Positions 1 through 8,968 of a stretch of DNA of 41,341 nt are shown one piece after another. The stretch comes from Eubacteriales Family XIII. Incertae Sedis bacterium (lineage in GTDB: Bacteria > Bacillota > Clostridia > Peptostreptococcales > Anaerovoracaceae). A program made the position numbers and the translations under genes. The first letter of the stretch is position 1; each line of letters starts with the position of its first letter. The notes below the pieces were generated by a model, which saw only the letters and a program-made list of their open reading frames with translations, did no database searches and was not told the origin of the DNA. Location: the NCBI GenBank assembly GCA_031277015.1, contig JAISLZ010000114.1, positions 1 to 41,341 on the forward strand. Reading direction: 5' to 3'.

Positions 1-408
1 AATAGCAGGAGGGGATTCACGCTCGTTGAGGTCATCGTGGTCCTCGTCATCCTAGCCATCCTCGCGGCGATAGCGATCCCCGCGCTCACAGGGTACATCG
101 ACAAGGCGAACGAGAAGGCCGTCATCAGCCAGACCAGGACAGCTGTGGTCGCCGCTCAGACGATAGTGTCGGATGCGCACGGGAACGGAATCAGAGTTAC
201 GACCGGTGGTGTCTACAAATATGTTACTGAAGGTTCAATACGAAAACTTACAGCTGATAGCTCTATTTCCAAAGTGGATAAAATAGTGATCTCAGGTTCA
301 TCCATTTACCAGCTCAGGGTCATCGCTACCAGCAACAAGATAGGTTATTTCTTAAAGGGAGCATACGACACGACCACACCTTCCACATTTGATATAACTA
401 AGCCGTAA
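1..408 (+). CDS. pilA: Type IV major prepilin, 5' end outside window
   Basis: Structural subunit of a type IV pilus. The open frame is already running at base 1, so the start codon and the first leader residues lie upstream. The visible leader end RRG is followed by FTLVEVIVVLVILAILAAIAI, the classic prepilin signature: cleavage after Gly, N-methylated Phe at +1, Glu at +5, then a hydrophobic helix that serves as membrane anchor and assembly spine. The mature protein is about 130 residues, with no cysteine pair. It is followed by a rho-independent terminator and then by the prepilin peptidase and pilus assembly genes, so this is probably the main pilin of that machine. By hand count, GC falls from about 61% over bases 1-180 to about 41% over 181-360, so the exposed C-terminal half has a different composition from the conserved N-terminal half. 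Confidence 0.9.
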   Translation, partial: NSRRGFTLVEVIVVLVILAILAAIAIPALTGYIDKANEKAVISQTRTAVVAAQTIVSDAHGNGIRVTTGGVYKYVTEGSIRKLTADSSISKVDKIVISGSSIYQLRVIATSNKIGYFLKGAYDTTTPSTFDITKP

Positions 409-437
409 AACAATCGGTTAAGGATTTACCAAGCGCG

Positions 438-464
438 GAGCCGCCCCTTTTGAGGCGGCTCTTT
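438..464 (+). terminator. Rho-independent terminator after the pilin gene
   Basis: A perfect 8-bp stem (GAGCCGCC, 438-445, pairing with GGCGGCTC, 454-461) with an 8-nt loop, followed by a short T run. It sits 30 nt after the pilin stop and separates high-level pilin transcription from pilD. Confidence 0.8.
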
Positions 465-529
465 GTATGATTGAAAACAATATTGTCGTGCATATAGCAA
501 ACCTTGAAACACATCAAGGCCAGCTCATG

Positions 530-545
530 TGTTATAATTGCTCTA
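530..545 (+). promoter_or_regulatory. Extended -10 element directly before pilD (possible leaderless start)
   Basis: TGTTATAAT (530-538) is a perfect extended -10 (TGnTATAAT). Six bases follow (539-544) and then the ATG at 545. A start site 7 nt after the hexamer would fall on the A of ATG, giving a leaderless mRNA. No well-spaced -35 and no Shine-Dalgarno sequence are seen. Confidence 0.5.
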
Positions 546-1312
546 TGCTTACTGTGGTATACACCATTATCTACGTACTCATCTTTGCCATCGGAGCGAC
601 GATCGGCAGTTTTGTCAATGTGCTCGTTTACAGGCTGCCGAGAGATCTCGACTTTGTTCGCGGTTTTTCGTTTTGCCCTGCCTGCAAGCATAGGCTTATG
701 CCGCTGGACATCGTGCCAATCATCAGCTGGCTCCTGCTGAGGGGGAGATGCCGCTACTGCGAAGCCCGAATATCGCCGCGCTATCTCGTCGTTGAGGCGG
801 CGTGCGGAGCGGCGGGGCTGCTGCTCTATGTATTCATTCCGTCCCCCACTCAGGCGGTACTGTTCTTTGCTATATTCTGCGTACTGCTCGCGATCTCGCT
901 CATTGACGCAGACACGCAGACGATATTCGACGGGATGAACATCGCGCTCGGCGTACTCGCCGTAGCTTCGATATGGCTGGGGCCGGAGGTGACTATGTCA
1001 AGCCGCCTCATCGGACTGGCCGCCGTCAGTGTGCCGCTGTTCGTCATCTCCATTTTTATCAGCGGCGCATTCGGGCTCGGTGACGTATTCCTCATGGTCG
1101 CGGCGGGGTTCCTGCTAGGATGGCAAGGCGTGCTCACGGCCTTCTTCATCGGACTGATCCTCGGAGGTATCTACGGCGTCTATGTACTCGCCCGAAGGAA
1201 GAAGGGCCGCAAGGATCATTTCGCGTTCGGGCCATGCCTCGCGATAGGTATATTTGTGTCGCTTCTCGCCGGTGAGCGTATCATAGACTGGTATTTGTCT
1301 TTCTTCCGATAG
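545..1312 (+). CDS. pilD: Prepilin peptidase / N-methyltransferase (A24 family)
   Basis: Polytopic membrane enzyme that cleaves the prepilin leader and methylates the new N-terminus. About 255 residues. After the first membrane segment come the GSFVNVLVYRLPR motif and two CxxC pairs (CPAC, CRYC) that bind zinc in the bifunctional form of the family. Both aspartate motifs of the active site are present: IDADTQTIFDG, and GLGDVFL in the GxGDxxL position. At least six hydrophobic helices follow the cytoplasmic zinc loop. The frame is open further upstream (from 467), but the ATG at 545 begins the usual N-terminus MLTVVYTIIY and lies 6 nt after an extended -10. It has its own promoter behind the pilin terminator and would process all pilins of this locus. 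Confidence 0.93.
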   Translation: MLTVVYTIIYVLIFAIGATIGSFVNVLVYRLPRDLDFVRGFSFCPACKHRLMPLDIVPIISWLLLRGRCRYCEARISPRYLVVEAACGAAGLLLYVFIPSPTQAVLFFAIFCVLLAISLIDADTQTIFDGMNIALGVLAVASIWLGPEVTMSSRLIGLAAVSVPLFVISIFISGAFGLGDVFLMVAAGFLLGWQGVLTAFFIGLILGGIYGVYVLARRKKGRKDHFAFGPCLAIGIFVSLLAGERIIDWYLSFFR

Positions 1313-1398
1313 TCATCTTAATTTTTTATTTGCAATTTATCATATAATCATGTAAACTTTTTATAGTTAGTAGGGTTTTAGGGTATAGGGGTTGACCG

Positions 1399-2595
1399 AT
1401 GCCAGTATACAAGTACAGCGCCGTTAACATGAACGGCACTAAGACAAGCGGACGTATTGATGCAGCTAGTGAGGCTCAGCTCGGTGGTATTTTGAACCGA
1501 GAGGGTCTTTTTCTGACGAGTGCTTCGCTGGTCGAACAGAGGATGAGCGCTCCCAAGCTGAAGCTTCAGGAGGTGGCGGATTTCTGCCGTCAGCTTGCTG
1601 CCATGCTTGCGTCGGGCATCACGCTGATACGCGCGATGATGATCATTGAGCAACGTGATACCAAGCCTCACATCAGGAAGATATACCAGACCGTCATAGC
1701 TGAGTTGCAGCGTGGGTCCACTCTTTCGGAGGCTTTGACGAAACAGGGCAAGGCTTTCCCTGAATTGCTCATTAACATGATGAGGGCCGGTGAGAGTTCC
1801 GGGCGTATGGATATAACGGCGCAGAAGATGGCCGATACGTTCGACAAGCAGCACCGCCTGAACCAGAAGCTCAAGAGCGCGACGGTCTATCCCATCATTC
1901 TCGTCATTATGATCATCGGCGTTATACTCATTATCTTCACGTTTGTTTTGCCTTCCTTCTTCTCGATGTTTGAAAGCATGGACGAACTGCCGATGGTGAC
2001 GCGTGTCGTCATAGGCATCAGTGCATTCCTGACCAACTATTTCTGGCTTCTCGGCATCGTCGTCGCAGCGGTCGCGGCCGCGTTATGGTATACTTTCCGT
2101 CAGCCCGTACCCAAGAGGCATCTCGACAGGCTCAAGCTAAAGTTGCCAAAGATCGGGATTCTTCTCAGTACCATATACACGGGCAGGTTCGCCCGCACAC
2201 TGTCATCGCTCTACGTGAGCGGCATCCCGATGATACAGGCGCTGACGATCTCGCGCAATACGATCGGTAACAAATACATAGAGTGGCAATTCGACGGCGT
2301 GATAGACGCGCTCGGCAACGGTCGTACTCTGTCACAGTCACTCAGCGGGGTGGACGGGTTCGAGACAAAGCTCAATTCGACCATACTCATAGGAGAGGAG
2401 AGCGGGCGTCTCGAGCAGATGCTGGAGTCCACCGCTGATCAGTACGACTATGACTCTGAAATGGCTACGACGAGGCTGATCACGATGCTTGAGCCGTTGC
2501 TCATCTGTGTCATGGCGGGTGTCGTTGCTTTCGTTATGATCTCCGTCATGTTGCCGATATACCAGCTGTATCAAAACATTGGGGCCGGAGCGTAA
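1399..2595 (+). CDS. pilC: Type IV pilus inner-membrane platform protein PilC
   Basis: Membrane platform of the pilus machine that couples the PilB and PilT motors to pilin assembly and disassembly. It is 398 residues, the normal PilC/GspF length, starts with the family pattern MPVYKYSAVNMNGTKTSG, and contains two copies of the T2SSF domain (about residues 60-185 and 265-390). Membrane segments are visible near residues 165-190, 205-225 and 365-390. An AGGGG run lies before the ATG. First gene of the pilC-M-N-O-B-T block, all on one strand with short gaps, so very likely an operon. The 86-nt gap upstream is AT-rich and holds a TATAAT at 1343-1348, but no convincing -35. Confidence 0.93.
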   Translation: MPVYKYSAVNMNGTKTSGRIDAASEAQLGGILNREGLFLTSASLVEQRMSAPKLKLQEVADFCRQLAAMLASGITLIRAMMIIEQRDTKPHIRKIYQTVIAELQRGSTLSEALTKQGKAFPELLINMMRAGESSGRMDITAQKMADTFDKQHRLNQKLKSATVYPIILVIMIIGVILIIFTFVLPSFFSMFESMDELPMVTRVVIGISAFLTNYFWLLGIVVAAVAAALWYTFRQPVPKRHLDRLKLKLPKIGILLSTIYTGRFARTLSSLYVSGIPMIQALTISRNTIGNKYIEWQFDGVIDALGNGRTLSQSLSGVDGFETKLNSTILIGEESGRLEQMLESTADQYDYDSEMATTRLITMLEPLLICVMAGVVAFVMISVMLPIYQLYQNIGAGA

Positions 2596-2623
2596 GCGCA
2601 AGGCGTGAAAGGGAACACTGAAT

Positions 2624-3538
2624 ATGAGTAATTCGATATACTGCTCACCTACTCACCTGAAGTTCGTCGTGGGCGATGCTGACGCGAGGTCCGTGAAAAT
2701 ACGCAAGTACGGCGAACTGTTATTACCGGCAGGCGGGATGATCAACGGCATCATCACTGATGAAGGGATCATGACCCGCTTTTTTGCACAGGTAAACAAT
2801 GAGTATGCGCTCGGCAAGGAACCGACGTTGCTCGTGATAAACAACAACAATATCCAGGCGAAGCGCCTCGAGGTGCCTCCGGTTTCCGAAGATATGGCGC
2901 TCGAATTTATTCACCGCGAATACAGTCAATACAGCGAAGACGAAAACGATAACAACATATATGACTATACCGTGCTCGGAGGCAAGGGACCGTCTGGAGG
3001 TACACAGATACTGGCGGTAGCTGTAGCGCGTGACCTGCTCGATTCGTATCTCAGGTCCCTCACGAGCGCGGGCTTTGATCTCAAGAAGATCGACATTGGC
3101 CTTAACTGCCAGATCAAGCTCGCAAAATTCATGCCGCAATTGCAGCATGGCTCGATCATACTTGTGCTAGTGGACGAACGCTCTCTATCCTTGACGCTTT
3201 TTGAAAACGGCAATTATGTCGTTTCCAACCGCCACAGGCTCACGCATACACCGGACGCTCCCGAGATCACAGACGAGATCGGTGGCAATATTTCTTCCAT
3301 GATACAGTTCAACAAGACGCAGAAGGATAGCGCTGCGATAACGGCCGCTTATATCGCGGGCGTGACTACGGCGCATATCGATGCACTGCGCTTCTCTCTG
3401 ACTTACCTCGGCATAGATATCCAACCTCTCGACATGTCAGAACAGATCAAGCTACATGACGGCGCAGGTTCGGAAGGCGGAGTGAATTTTGATTCAGGCA
3501 ACTACTTGCTGAATCTTGGTAATCTTGTGAAAAAGTGA
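2624..3538 (+). CDS. pilM: PilM-like type IV pilus assembly protein
   Basis: Cytoplasmic actin-like component expected to bind the N-terminal tail of PilN and link the motors to the PilN/PilO membrane complex. It is 304 residues, somewhat shorter than typical PilM (about 350). The order of secondary-structure blocks and the internal RLEVPPVSEDMALEFI-type segment fit PilM, but sequence similarity is weak and the call depends largely on position between pilC and a pilN/pilO pair. An AAGGGA ribosome site precedes the ATG. Its stop codon overlaps the possible GTG start of the next gene, implying translational coupling. Confidence 0.78.
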   Translation: MSNSIYCSPTHLKFVVGDADARSVKIRKYGELLLPAGGMINGIITDEGIMTRFFAQVNNEYALGKEPTLLVINNNNIQAKRLEVPPVSEDMALEFIHREYSQYSEDENDNNIYDYTVLGGKGPSGGTQILAVAVARDLLDSYLRSLTSAGFDLKKIDIGLNCQIKLAKFMPQLQHGSIILVLVDERSLSLTLFENGNYVVSNRHRLTHTPDAPEITDEIGGNISSMIQFNKTQKDSAAITAAYIAGVTTAHIDALRFSLTYLGIDIQPLDMSEQIKLHDGAGSEGGVNFDSGNYLLNLGNLVKK

Positions 3539-3546
3539 GAAATGTG

Positions 3547-4194
3547 ATGGCAGGTGTGAAAAAAAACAAAGAACTGAATCTACTGATCGCGCTCGAACGT
3601 GGGCAACGTTGGAAGAAAGGAGGTAGGGGCGCCGCCACTTTCATAATATTTGTTGCTGTAGTGGCGGTTGCGGTCGTGTGTTTTTACATGTATATGTCCA
3701 ATGAGACCAGTGAGCTCACGGAAAGGCGCGACATTGCCCTTGCCTACGTCAACAATCCTGAGGTGCAGGCCCAATACGATGAGTCGCTCGCGCGGCAGCA
3801 GGAGGCCAAAACGGCTCAGGCCCGGACCGAAGCAATCATATCCGCCGCAGACGCGGTGGACTCCTACCCCGATATGTCCGGATCGGATATGCAGAATATA
3901 TTCCGTATAGCGGGAGGTAAGGTCAACATGTCGGGGATCACTTACGACCGCACGACAGGGGTATTCAGTTTTGGCGCCAGATGCCAGAGCGCTACGCATG
4001 TGCCAATTTTCATCGCGGCGCTACGCGCGAGCGGCGTCTTCAGCGATGTGAACTATGACGGATATGCGGTAGGCACGTACACCGCGCCCGGTGAATCGCA
4101 TACGACACCGGATGGTGCGGTGATAGAGACACAGGTCACTTTGACGGAGTACTCTTTCAGCGTTACCTGCATAGTAGCTGTAGGCGGTGAGTAG
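3547..4194 (+). CDS. pilN: PilN-like type IV pilus assembly protein
   Basis: Bitopic membrane protein. A short cytoplasmic tail containing ELNLLIALERG (the NLL element that docks to PilM in this family) is followed by one transmembrane helix (about residues 30-52), a charged coiled-coil stretch (about 55-95) and a small C-terminal domain outside the membrane. Start choice is uncertain: a GTG at 3535 overlaps the pilM stop by 4 nt, while the ATG at 3547 gives MAGVKKNKELNLL. The order M-N-O supports the call more than sequence identity does. Confidence 0.75.
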   Translation: MAGVKKNKELNLLIALERGQRWKKGGRGAATFIIFVAVVAVAVVCFYMYMSNETSELTERRDIALAYVNNPEVQAQYDESLARQQEAKTAQARTEAIISAADAVDSYPDMSGSDMQNIFRIAGGKVNMSGITYDRTTGVFSFGARCQSATHVPIFIAALRASGVFSDVNYDGYAVGTYTAPGESHTTPDGAVIETQVTLTEYSFSVTCIVAVGGE

Positions 4195-4269
4195 CGGGAC
4201 GGCAAGGGCTGCGAAGTAGCCTGAATATGATCATTGAACCGTATTAAATGAAGTGGAGCGGGTGATAGA

Positions 4270-5250
4270 ATGGCAAATGAAACAATAAATGGTACAGGGT
4301 TGGCGGTGAAGCAGAAAAGCCCAACATTGGAGCTCTTTGCAAAGATTCCGGATCGGGTACGAATATTGATCCTGATCCTCGCCATCATAGGCGCCGCGTG
4401 CGCATACTACTTTCTGCTGTTAAGTCCCGGATTGGACAAGCTGGAGGCTCTCGAGTCCGAGGCTGTCAGCGCGGAGGAGCAGCAGACGGAATACAACGCG
4501 GTGATCGAGCGTGGTATCGGCGCGGAGGAACAGATCGCCCAGGCTATCGCGGCGTATGACGAGACCAAAAATAGATTTTTCACACCTATGGTGACCGAGA
4601 CTTTGGATTCGACGGTAACTGGGCACCTCGTAAAATCCGGGTTTGATCCACAGAATCTGTCTGTGTCAAAGATCACGCCAGAGGAAGTGACTCCTTTCAC
4701 TCCTCCGCCTCTCAGTGGCACACCGGAAGCGGAAGCTCCCGCTGAAGGCGCGGTGTCCGCAGGCAAGTCCGAGGTACATACGGCCTCCTCCACTGACCGA
4801 GATGATCCGGTCGCGCTTCCCTGGGACGGGGGTTTTGTCATGACGGTCTACGCTGCCGATGAACCCGAAGGCGCCGAGGGTATTGAAGGCGTGATGCCTT
4901 TTGATGAGAGTGGTAGCGGAGAGTTGGGAGAGGAAGCGGTGCCTGACTCCGGTGCACAGAGTGCCGGTTCCGTCTATTCGTACACGGTCAACGTCACTGC
5001 GAACGGGGGATGGAACAACCTTTACAAGTTCGCCGACCGGATCAACAAGTTGGACGGTGTGGAGATAATACAATACTCATTCTCCAACGATGTAGATGGT
5101 GAGGTGAGCGCTACGAAGAAGGGCGCCTTCACCATGACGATCAAATTGTACGTCTTCGTTGAGACGGAGGTCACGGCGGAAGAAGCGCCCCCAGCAGACG
5201 AAATACCTGCTGACGCCGGCGAAATACCCGGTGAAATGCCCATAGAATAG
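4270..5250 (+). CDS. pilO: PilO-like type IV pilus assembly protein
   Basis: Predicted partner of PilN. A cytoplasmic N-terminus of about 35 residues, one transmembrane helix (about residues 36-58), then a Glu/Ala-rich coiled coil (60-105) and an extracytoplasmic region. At 326 residues it is longer than the usual PilO (about 200-220): the extra length is an acidic, proline-rich low-complexity insert (about 135-230) and an acidic Pro/Ala tail. The last folded part (about 235-300) resembles the PilO ferredoxin-like domain. It lies 75 nt after pilN and 22 nt before pilB. Confidence 0.72.
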   Translation: MANETINGTGLAVKQKSPTLELFAKIPDRVRILILILAIIGAACAYYFLLLSPGLDKLEALESEAVSAEEQQTEYNAVIERGIGAEEQIAQAIAAYDETKNRFFTPMVTETLDSTVTGHLVKSGFDPQNLSVSKITPEEVTPFTPPPLSGTPEAEAPAEGAVSAGKSEVHTASSTDRDDPVALPWDGGFVMTVYAADEPEGAEGIEGVMPFDESGSGELGEEAVPDSGAQSAGSVYSYTVNVTANGGWNNLYKFADRINKLDGVEIIQYSFSNDVDGEVSATKKGAFTMTIKLYVFVETEVTAEEAPPADEIPADAGEIPGEMPIE

Positions 5251-5272
5251 AAAGATATACGAGGAGAGGACA

Positions 5273-6967
5273 ATGGCGGATAACAGGCAGGTGCGCATAG
5301 GTGATTTGCTCAAGGAGTACGGCTATCTGGATGATGAGCAACTCCAACGAGCTCTAGAATACCAAAAGGCCAACAATATACGCCTCGGCAGCGCGGTGAT
5401 ACAGCTCGGTTTTGTCACCGAGGCTGAGGTCATCGAGGCGCTATCGCACAAACTCGGCATCCCGGTCATCAATCTCGAAACAGCCCGCATAGATACGGGT
5501 ATCGTAGCTCTGATACCGCGCTCTCTCGCGGAGAAGAACATAGCTATCGCGGTCAATGAACAGGATGGACACCTGCTACTGGCTATCAACGACCCTCTGA
5601 ACTTCTACGGTGTCGAGGAATTGCAACAGGTAGCGGGTATGCCCGTGGAGCTCATGATAAGCGACCGCGCGGGCATCGAAAATGCCATCAAGCATTATTA
5701 CTCGGAGGTTGAGGCTCGCGATGCTGTCAGCAAAGCGGATTCGGATTATGCTAATCTTTTCCCTGAAATAGAAGAAATCAATACAGTCGAGGTCGGCGAT
5801 GATTCCACTCCTGTGGTCAACCTGTTGAACAGCCTCATGCTCAGAGCGTACAACAATGGAGCCAGTGACCTGCATCTGGAGCCCTTCGACACTACGTGCA
5901 AGGTACGTATGCGCGTCGACGGCGCCCTCGTGGATTACGCCGATATACCCAAGAATATTCACCCTGCGCTCATCGTACGTCTGAAGATCATGAGCAACCT
6001 CGACATCGCGGAGAAAAGACTCCCCCAGGATGGACACTATCGCGCTAATATCAGCGGAGCGGATCTCAATGTGCGCCTTTCAGTCATTCCGACGGTGTAT
6101 GGAGAAAAAGCCGTGCTACGTTTTCTTTCCACCAATACCCTGATAGACCACGCGACGCATTTTGGCATGGCTGACAGTGATTATCAGAAATTCCTCGAAA
6201 TACTAGCTCACCCAAACGGAATCATCTACATCACAGGTCCTACCGGTAGCGGCAAGACTACGACGATGTACATGGCCATAGACAAATACAAGACCAAGCA
6301 GGTCAATATCTCGTCGATCGAAGATCCCGTGGAACGCAACCTCGACGGGATCAACCAGGTTCAGGTGAATAATATGGCGGGATTGACGTTTGAAACGGGA
6401 TTGCGCTCACTGCTCCGTCAGGACCCGGACATCATCATGGTCGGTGAAACGCGCGACTCGGAGACAGCGTCCATATCGGTCAGCGCCGCCATCACGGGCC
6501 ATCTCGTGCTGTCCACATTGCATACGAACGACGCGATATCGTCCATCGTCCGCCTTGAGGACATGGGCGTACCGCCCTACCTCGTAGGCAATTCGCTGGT
6601 TGGGCTCGTCGCACAAAGATTGGTAAGGAAAATATGCCCGCATTGCATGGAGGAATATGAGGCGAGCGATCTCGAATTGCTCACGTTGCATGAGACCCGC
6701 GACAGGGTAAGCATATTGCGTCGCGGTACGGGTTGCCACGTCTGCAACCAAACGGGATATCGGGGCAGGACGGCGGTACACGAGATCGTCCTCGTCGACA
6801 AACGGATGCAGCGCATGATAGCGGAGAACGCCACCATAGCGTCTCTGTACGAATACGCCCGCAAGGAGATGGGCATGTCGACGTTGCGCGAGCGAGCGCA
6901 CGATCTCGTCGTAAGCGGCATCACGTCGATGGAAGAATATTTGAAAATAGGGGAAACTGTGGATTGA
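5273..6967 (+). CDS. pilB: Type IV pilus extension ATPase PilB
   Basis: Cytoplasmic hexameric ATPase (GspE/PilB family) that powers pilus extension. It is 564 residues. The N-terminal MshEN/GspE_N domain (about 1-150) begins RIGDLLKEYGYLDDEQL; in related proteins this type of domain can bind cyclic-di-GMP, but I cannot tell from the sequence whether this one does. The motor domain has Walker A GPTGSGKTT (residues 322-330), an Asp-box region around IEDPVE, Walker B DPDIIMVGETRD and the His box ITGHLVLSTLHTNDA. A zinc-binding CPHC...CHVC element near residues 460-490 is typical of the family. Strong ribosome site GAGGAGAGGACA before the ATG. Confidence 0.95.
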   Translation: MADNRQVRIGDLLKEYGYLDDEQLQRALEYQKANNIRLGSAVIQLGFVTEAEVIEALSHKLGIPVINLETARIDTGIVALIPRSLAEKNIAIAVNEQDGHLLLAINDPLNFYGVEELQQVAGMPVELMISDRAGIENAIKHYYSEVEARDAVSKADSDYANLFPEIEEINTVEVGDDSTPVVNLLNSLMLRAYNNGASDLHLEPFDTTCKVRMRVDGALVDYADIPKNIHPALIVRLKIMSNLDIAEKRLPQDGHYRANISGADLNVRLSVIPTVYGEKAVLRFLSTNTLIDHATHFGMADSDYQKFLEILAHPNGIIYITGPTGSGKTTTMYMAIDKYKTKQVNISSIEDPVERNLDGINQVQVNNMAGLTFETGLRSLLRQDPDIIMVGETRDSETASISVSAAITGHLVLSTLHTNDAISSIVRLEDMGVPPYLVGNSLVGLVAQRLVRKICPHCMEEYEASDLELLTLHETRDRVSILRRGTGCHVCNQTGYRGRTAVHEIVLVDKRMQRMIAENATIASLYEYARKEMGMSTLRERAHDLVVSGITSMEEYLKIGETVD

Positions 6968-7039
6968 TGCTTTCTATGCCGCGAGATTGCAGTTTAGAAA
7001 TATCATAGGGATTATGGTTATGAGATTAGGGGTAACGAT

Positions 7040-8095
7040 ATGCTGGACATTACAACACTCGTAGATTACGCGCGTCAGAACGACTGTAGCGACCTGCATA
7101 TCACGTCGCATCAACCGCCGACCTTCCGTAAGCTGGGCGAGCTTTTCATCGGACCGTTCGAGGGTACGCGTGAAGATTATCGTGCGCTCATACTGTCGCT
7201 GCTGAACGAATTTCAGACGGAGGAACTACAGCTCGGCAAAGACCTCGATTTCAGCTTTGAGGATGCAAGTGGACATCGTTACAGGGTGAACGTGTTTCAC
7301 CAGCAGAATGAGCTCGCCTCAGCCATCCGTGTCCTCAGGAATGATATTCCTACGCTCGAGGACCTACAACTCCCCGCCGCGATTACGAAGTTGGCGGAAC
7401 AGCCGCGCGGCATCGTGCTCGTCACGGGACCTACCGGTTCAGGCAAGTCCACGACTCTCGCGGCCATGATCGATTTCATCAACATACACCGTAAGGCTCA
7501 CATCATCACGATAGAAGATCCTATCGAATATGTTCACACGCACAAGAATTGCCTCGTGCACCAGCGTGAATTGCATCGTGACGTATCTTCATTCTCGGAC
7601 GCGCTACGATCTGCGATGCGTGAGGACCCGGACGTGATACTCGTCGGAGAAATGCGTGACTACGAAACGATCTCTGCGGCCGTAACGGCGGCGGAAACGG
7701 GGCATCTGGTTCTTTCGACATTGCACACGACCGGTGCAGCGCAAACTCTCGACCGTATCGTCGACGTTTACCCATCGCATAGTCAAGGGATGATAAGATC
7801 GCAGCTCTCCGGCGTACTGCGCGGCGTCATAACGCAGACGCTGATACCGAGAGCCGACAGGAGCGGACGTATCGCCGCAACGGAGATACTCATCGGTACC
7901 GACGCGGTATTGAACCTGATAAGAGAGGGTAAGTACCATCAGATCGGCTCGACCATGCAGTCAAGCGCGGCAGTCGGTATGCACACTCTCGCGGGTGATC
8001 TTGCGGATATGGTCAAGAAAGGGCTAATATCTGAAGCTGACGCTCAAGAACGCGTAAACAACAAGATGGAATTGGCACAGTATCTGGGATTCTGA
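7040..8095 (+). CDS. pilT: Type IV pilus retraction ATPase PilT
   Basis: Retraction motor of the pilus, needed for twitching motility. It is 351 residues, normal for PilT. It has the N-terminal YARQNDCSDLHIT segment, Walker A GPTGSGKST (about residues 130-138), Walker B DPDVILVGEMRD and the His box ETGHLVLSTLHTTGA. The PilB zinc module is absent, which distinguishes it from the extension ATPase. Last gene of the operon; it converges on the Hpt gene with only 15 nt between the stop codons. Confidence 0.95.
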   Translation: MLDITTLVDYARQNDCSDLHITSHQPPTFRKLGELFIGPFEGTREDYRALILSLLNEFQTEELQLGKDLDFSFEDASGHRYRVNVFHQQNELASAIRVLRNDIPTLEDLQLPAAITKLAEQPRGIVLVTGPTGSGKSTTLAAMIDFINIHRKAHIITIEDPIEYVHTHKNCLVHQRELHRDVSSFSDALRSAMREDPDVILVGEMRDYETISAAVTAAETGHLVLSTLHTTGAAQTLDRIVDVYPSHSQGMIRSQLSGVLRGVITQTLIPRADRSGRIAATEILIGTDAVLNLIREGKYHQIGSTMQSSAAVGMHTLAGDLADMVKKGLISEADAQERVNNKMELAQYLGF

Positions 8096-8110
8096 TTTAC
8101 GCATTACCTA

Positions 8111-8461
8111 TCAATTGGCATTGTCAAGGTAGTCCTTAATGGCTTGTTTTGTTTCCTCGTACAGTTGCCTGAACATACGGACGTCACTATCCTGAGGCTT
8201 ACCGCCTCCACGCAATTGGTCCATCAAGATGACGCTCTCGTCGAAGAATGCGGTGAGAGACAGATTTCCGGCCGCTCCCTTGGCGGCGTGAACGATCTTC
8301 CCGGCCTCTTCAAAGTCGTTAGCGGATATGGCGGCGTCAAAGCCCTCTACATCTACGCTAGCTTCAAACTTGCCGAGTAATCTTCTATAAAGGGACTCAT
8401 TTCCACCTACGCGTGCCGTTCCACCTGCCGCGTCGATATATTTTGTGTTCACTTCACCCAT
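8111..8461 (-). CDS. Stand-alone Hpt (histidine phosphotransfer) domain protein
   Basis: A small phosphorelay intermediate of 116 residues consisting of little more than one four-helix Hpt domain. The phosphorylatable histidine is H58 in the motif VHAAKGAAGNL, matching the family pattern HxxKGxxxxL. The frame extends to a TTG at 8467, but the ribosome site AGGAGG (8470-8475) is only 2 nt from that codon and 8 nt from the ATG at 8461, so the ATG is chosen. Hpt proteins shuttle phosphate between the receiver of a hybrid kinase and a terminal regulator. The window encodes a hybrid kinase (15046-17238) and a receiver/HD-GYP protein (9061-10128), which are natural candidates as partners. Confidence 0.85.
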   Translation of the reverse strand: MGEVNTKYIDAAGGTARVGGNESLYRRLLGKFEASVDVEGFDAAISANDFEEAGKIVHAAKGAAGNLSLTAFFDESVILMDQLRGGGKPQDSDVRMFRQLYEETKQAIKDYLDNAN

Positions 8462-8490
8462 AAACAATACCTCCTGCTAAGCTATGACTG

Positions 8491-8541
8491 AAAAAACTCC
8501 TTCCTGTCCCGGCGTTCCACGGGATTGACCTAAGTCAGGAA
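8491..8541 (-). terminator. Possible terminator of tmRNA transcript
   Basis: On the minus strand, TTCCTG (8536-8541) pairs with CAGGAA (8501-8506), enclosing a second short stem TCCCG/CGGGA (8520-8524 with 8507-8511). GGAG and a run of six T (8491-8496) follow. The stem is branched and weaker than a textbook terminator. Confidence 0.4.
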
Positions 8542-8566
8542 ACAGCTCTTTGCGATAATCTCCGTC

Positions 8567-8922
8567 TGGTGGAGATGGCGGGAGTCGAACCCGCGTCCGA
8601 AAACGTGTCCATCAAGAATTTCTCCGAGCGCAGCCGGCGCTAATTTATTCACTCGGACCGATCTTCACCGGCGCGTACCGGCCCTTGCTATCCCGTTGTT
8701 CCCCTCAGGCTACGGGAGTCACCCAAGAGTTTTCCCACATTCTTGCGCCGGGCCCTGTACCTGTGGGTGGATTCAGGCCGACGTCGCGGGCTGCTTAAGC
8801 AGCGAGTGCGAGATTTGTTTTAGTTTTTCCGTTTATCTTTAACGCGCCGCTTTTTACGTAGACTCGGCAACTACGGCTCGCTATTCCTGTTTCGGCGTTC
8901 CCGTCGAAACCTTTACATCCCC
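8567..8922 (-). ncRNA. ssrA: Transfer-messenger RNA (tmRNA)
   Basis: Rescues stalled ribosomes together with SmpB and tags the unfinished protein for proteolysis. The mature 5' end GGGGATG (from 8922) pairs over 7 bp with CATCTCC before the encoded ACCA 3' end (8567), forming the tRNA-like acceptor stem. The T arm GGTTCGACTCC lies next to it, and the 5' element AAAGGTTTCGACGGG is diagnostic. The tag reading frame (8795-8830) has resume codon GGA and stop TAA and gives the peptide (A)GKTKTNLALAA, closely like the GKT...ALAA tag of Bacillus and other Bacillota. The 356-nt length is normal for one-piece tmRNA. smpB lies 1.3 kb upstream on the same strand. Confidence 0.95.
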
Positions 8923-8968
8923 GTCCTGCAACTGGGGCGCATCGCGCCTCACATCCAGTCACAAAAAT

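Noticed and set aside
467-544. N-terminal extension of pilD to 467
   Set aside because: The extra 26 residues are polar and unlike the family, and the region contains the extended -10 element.
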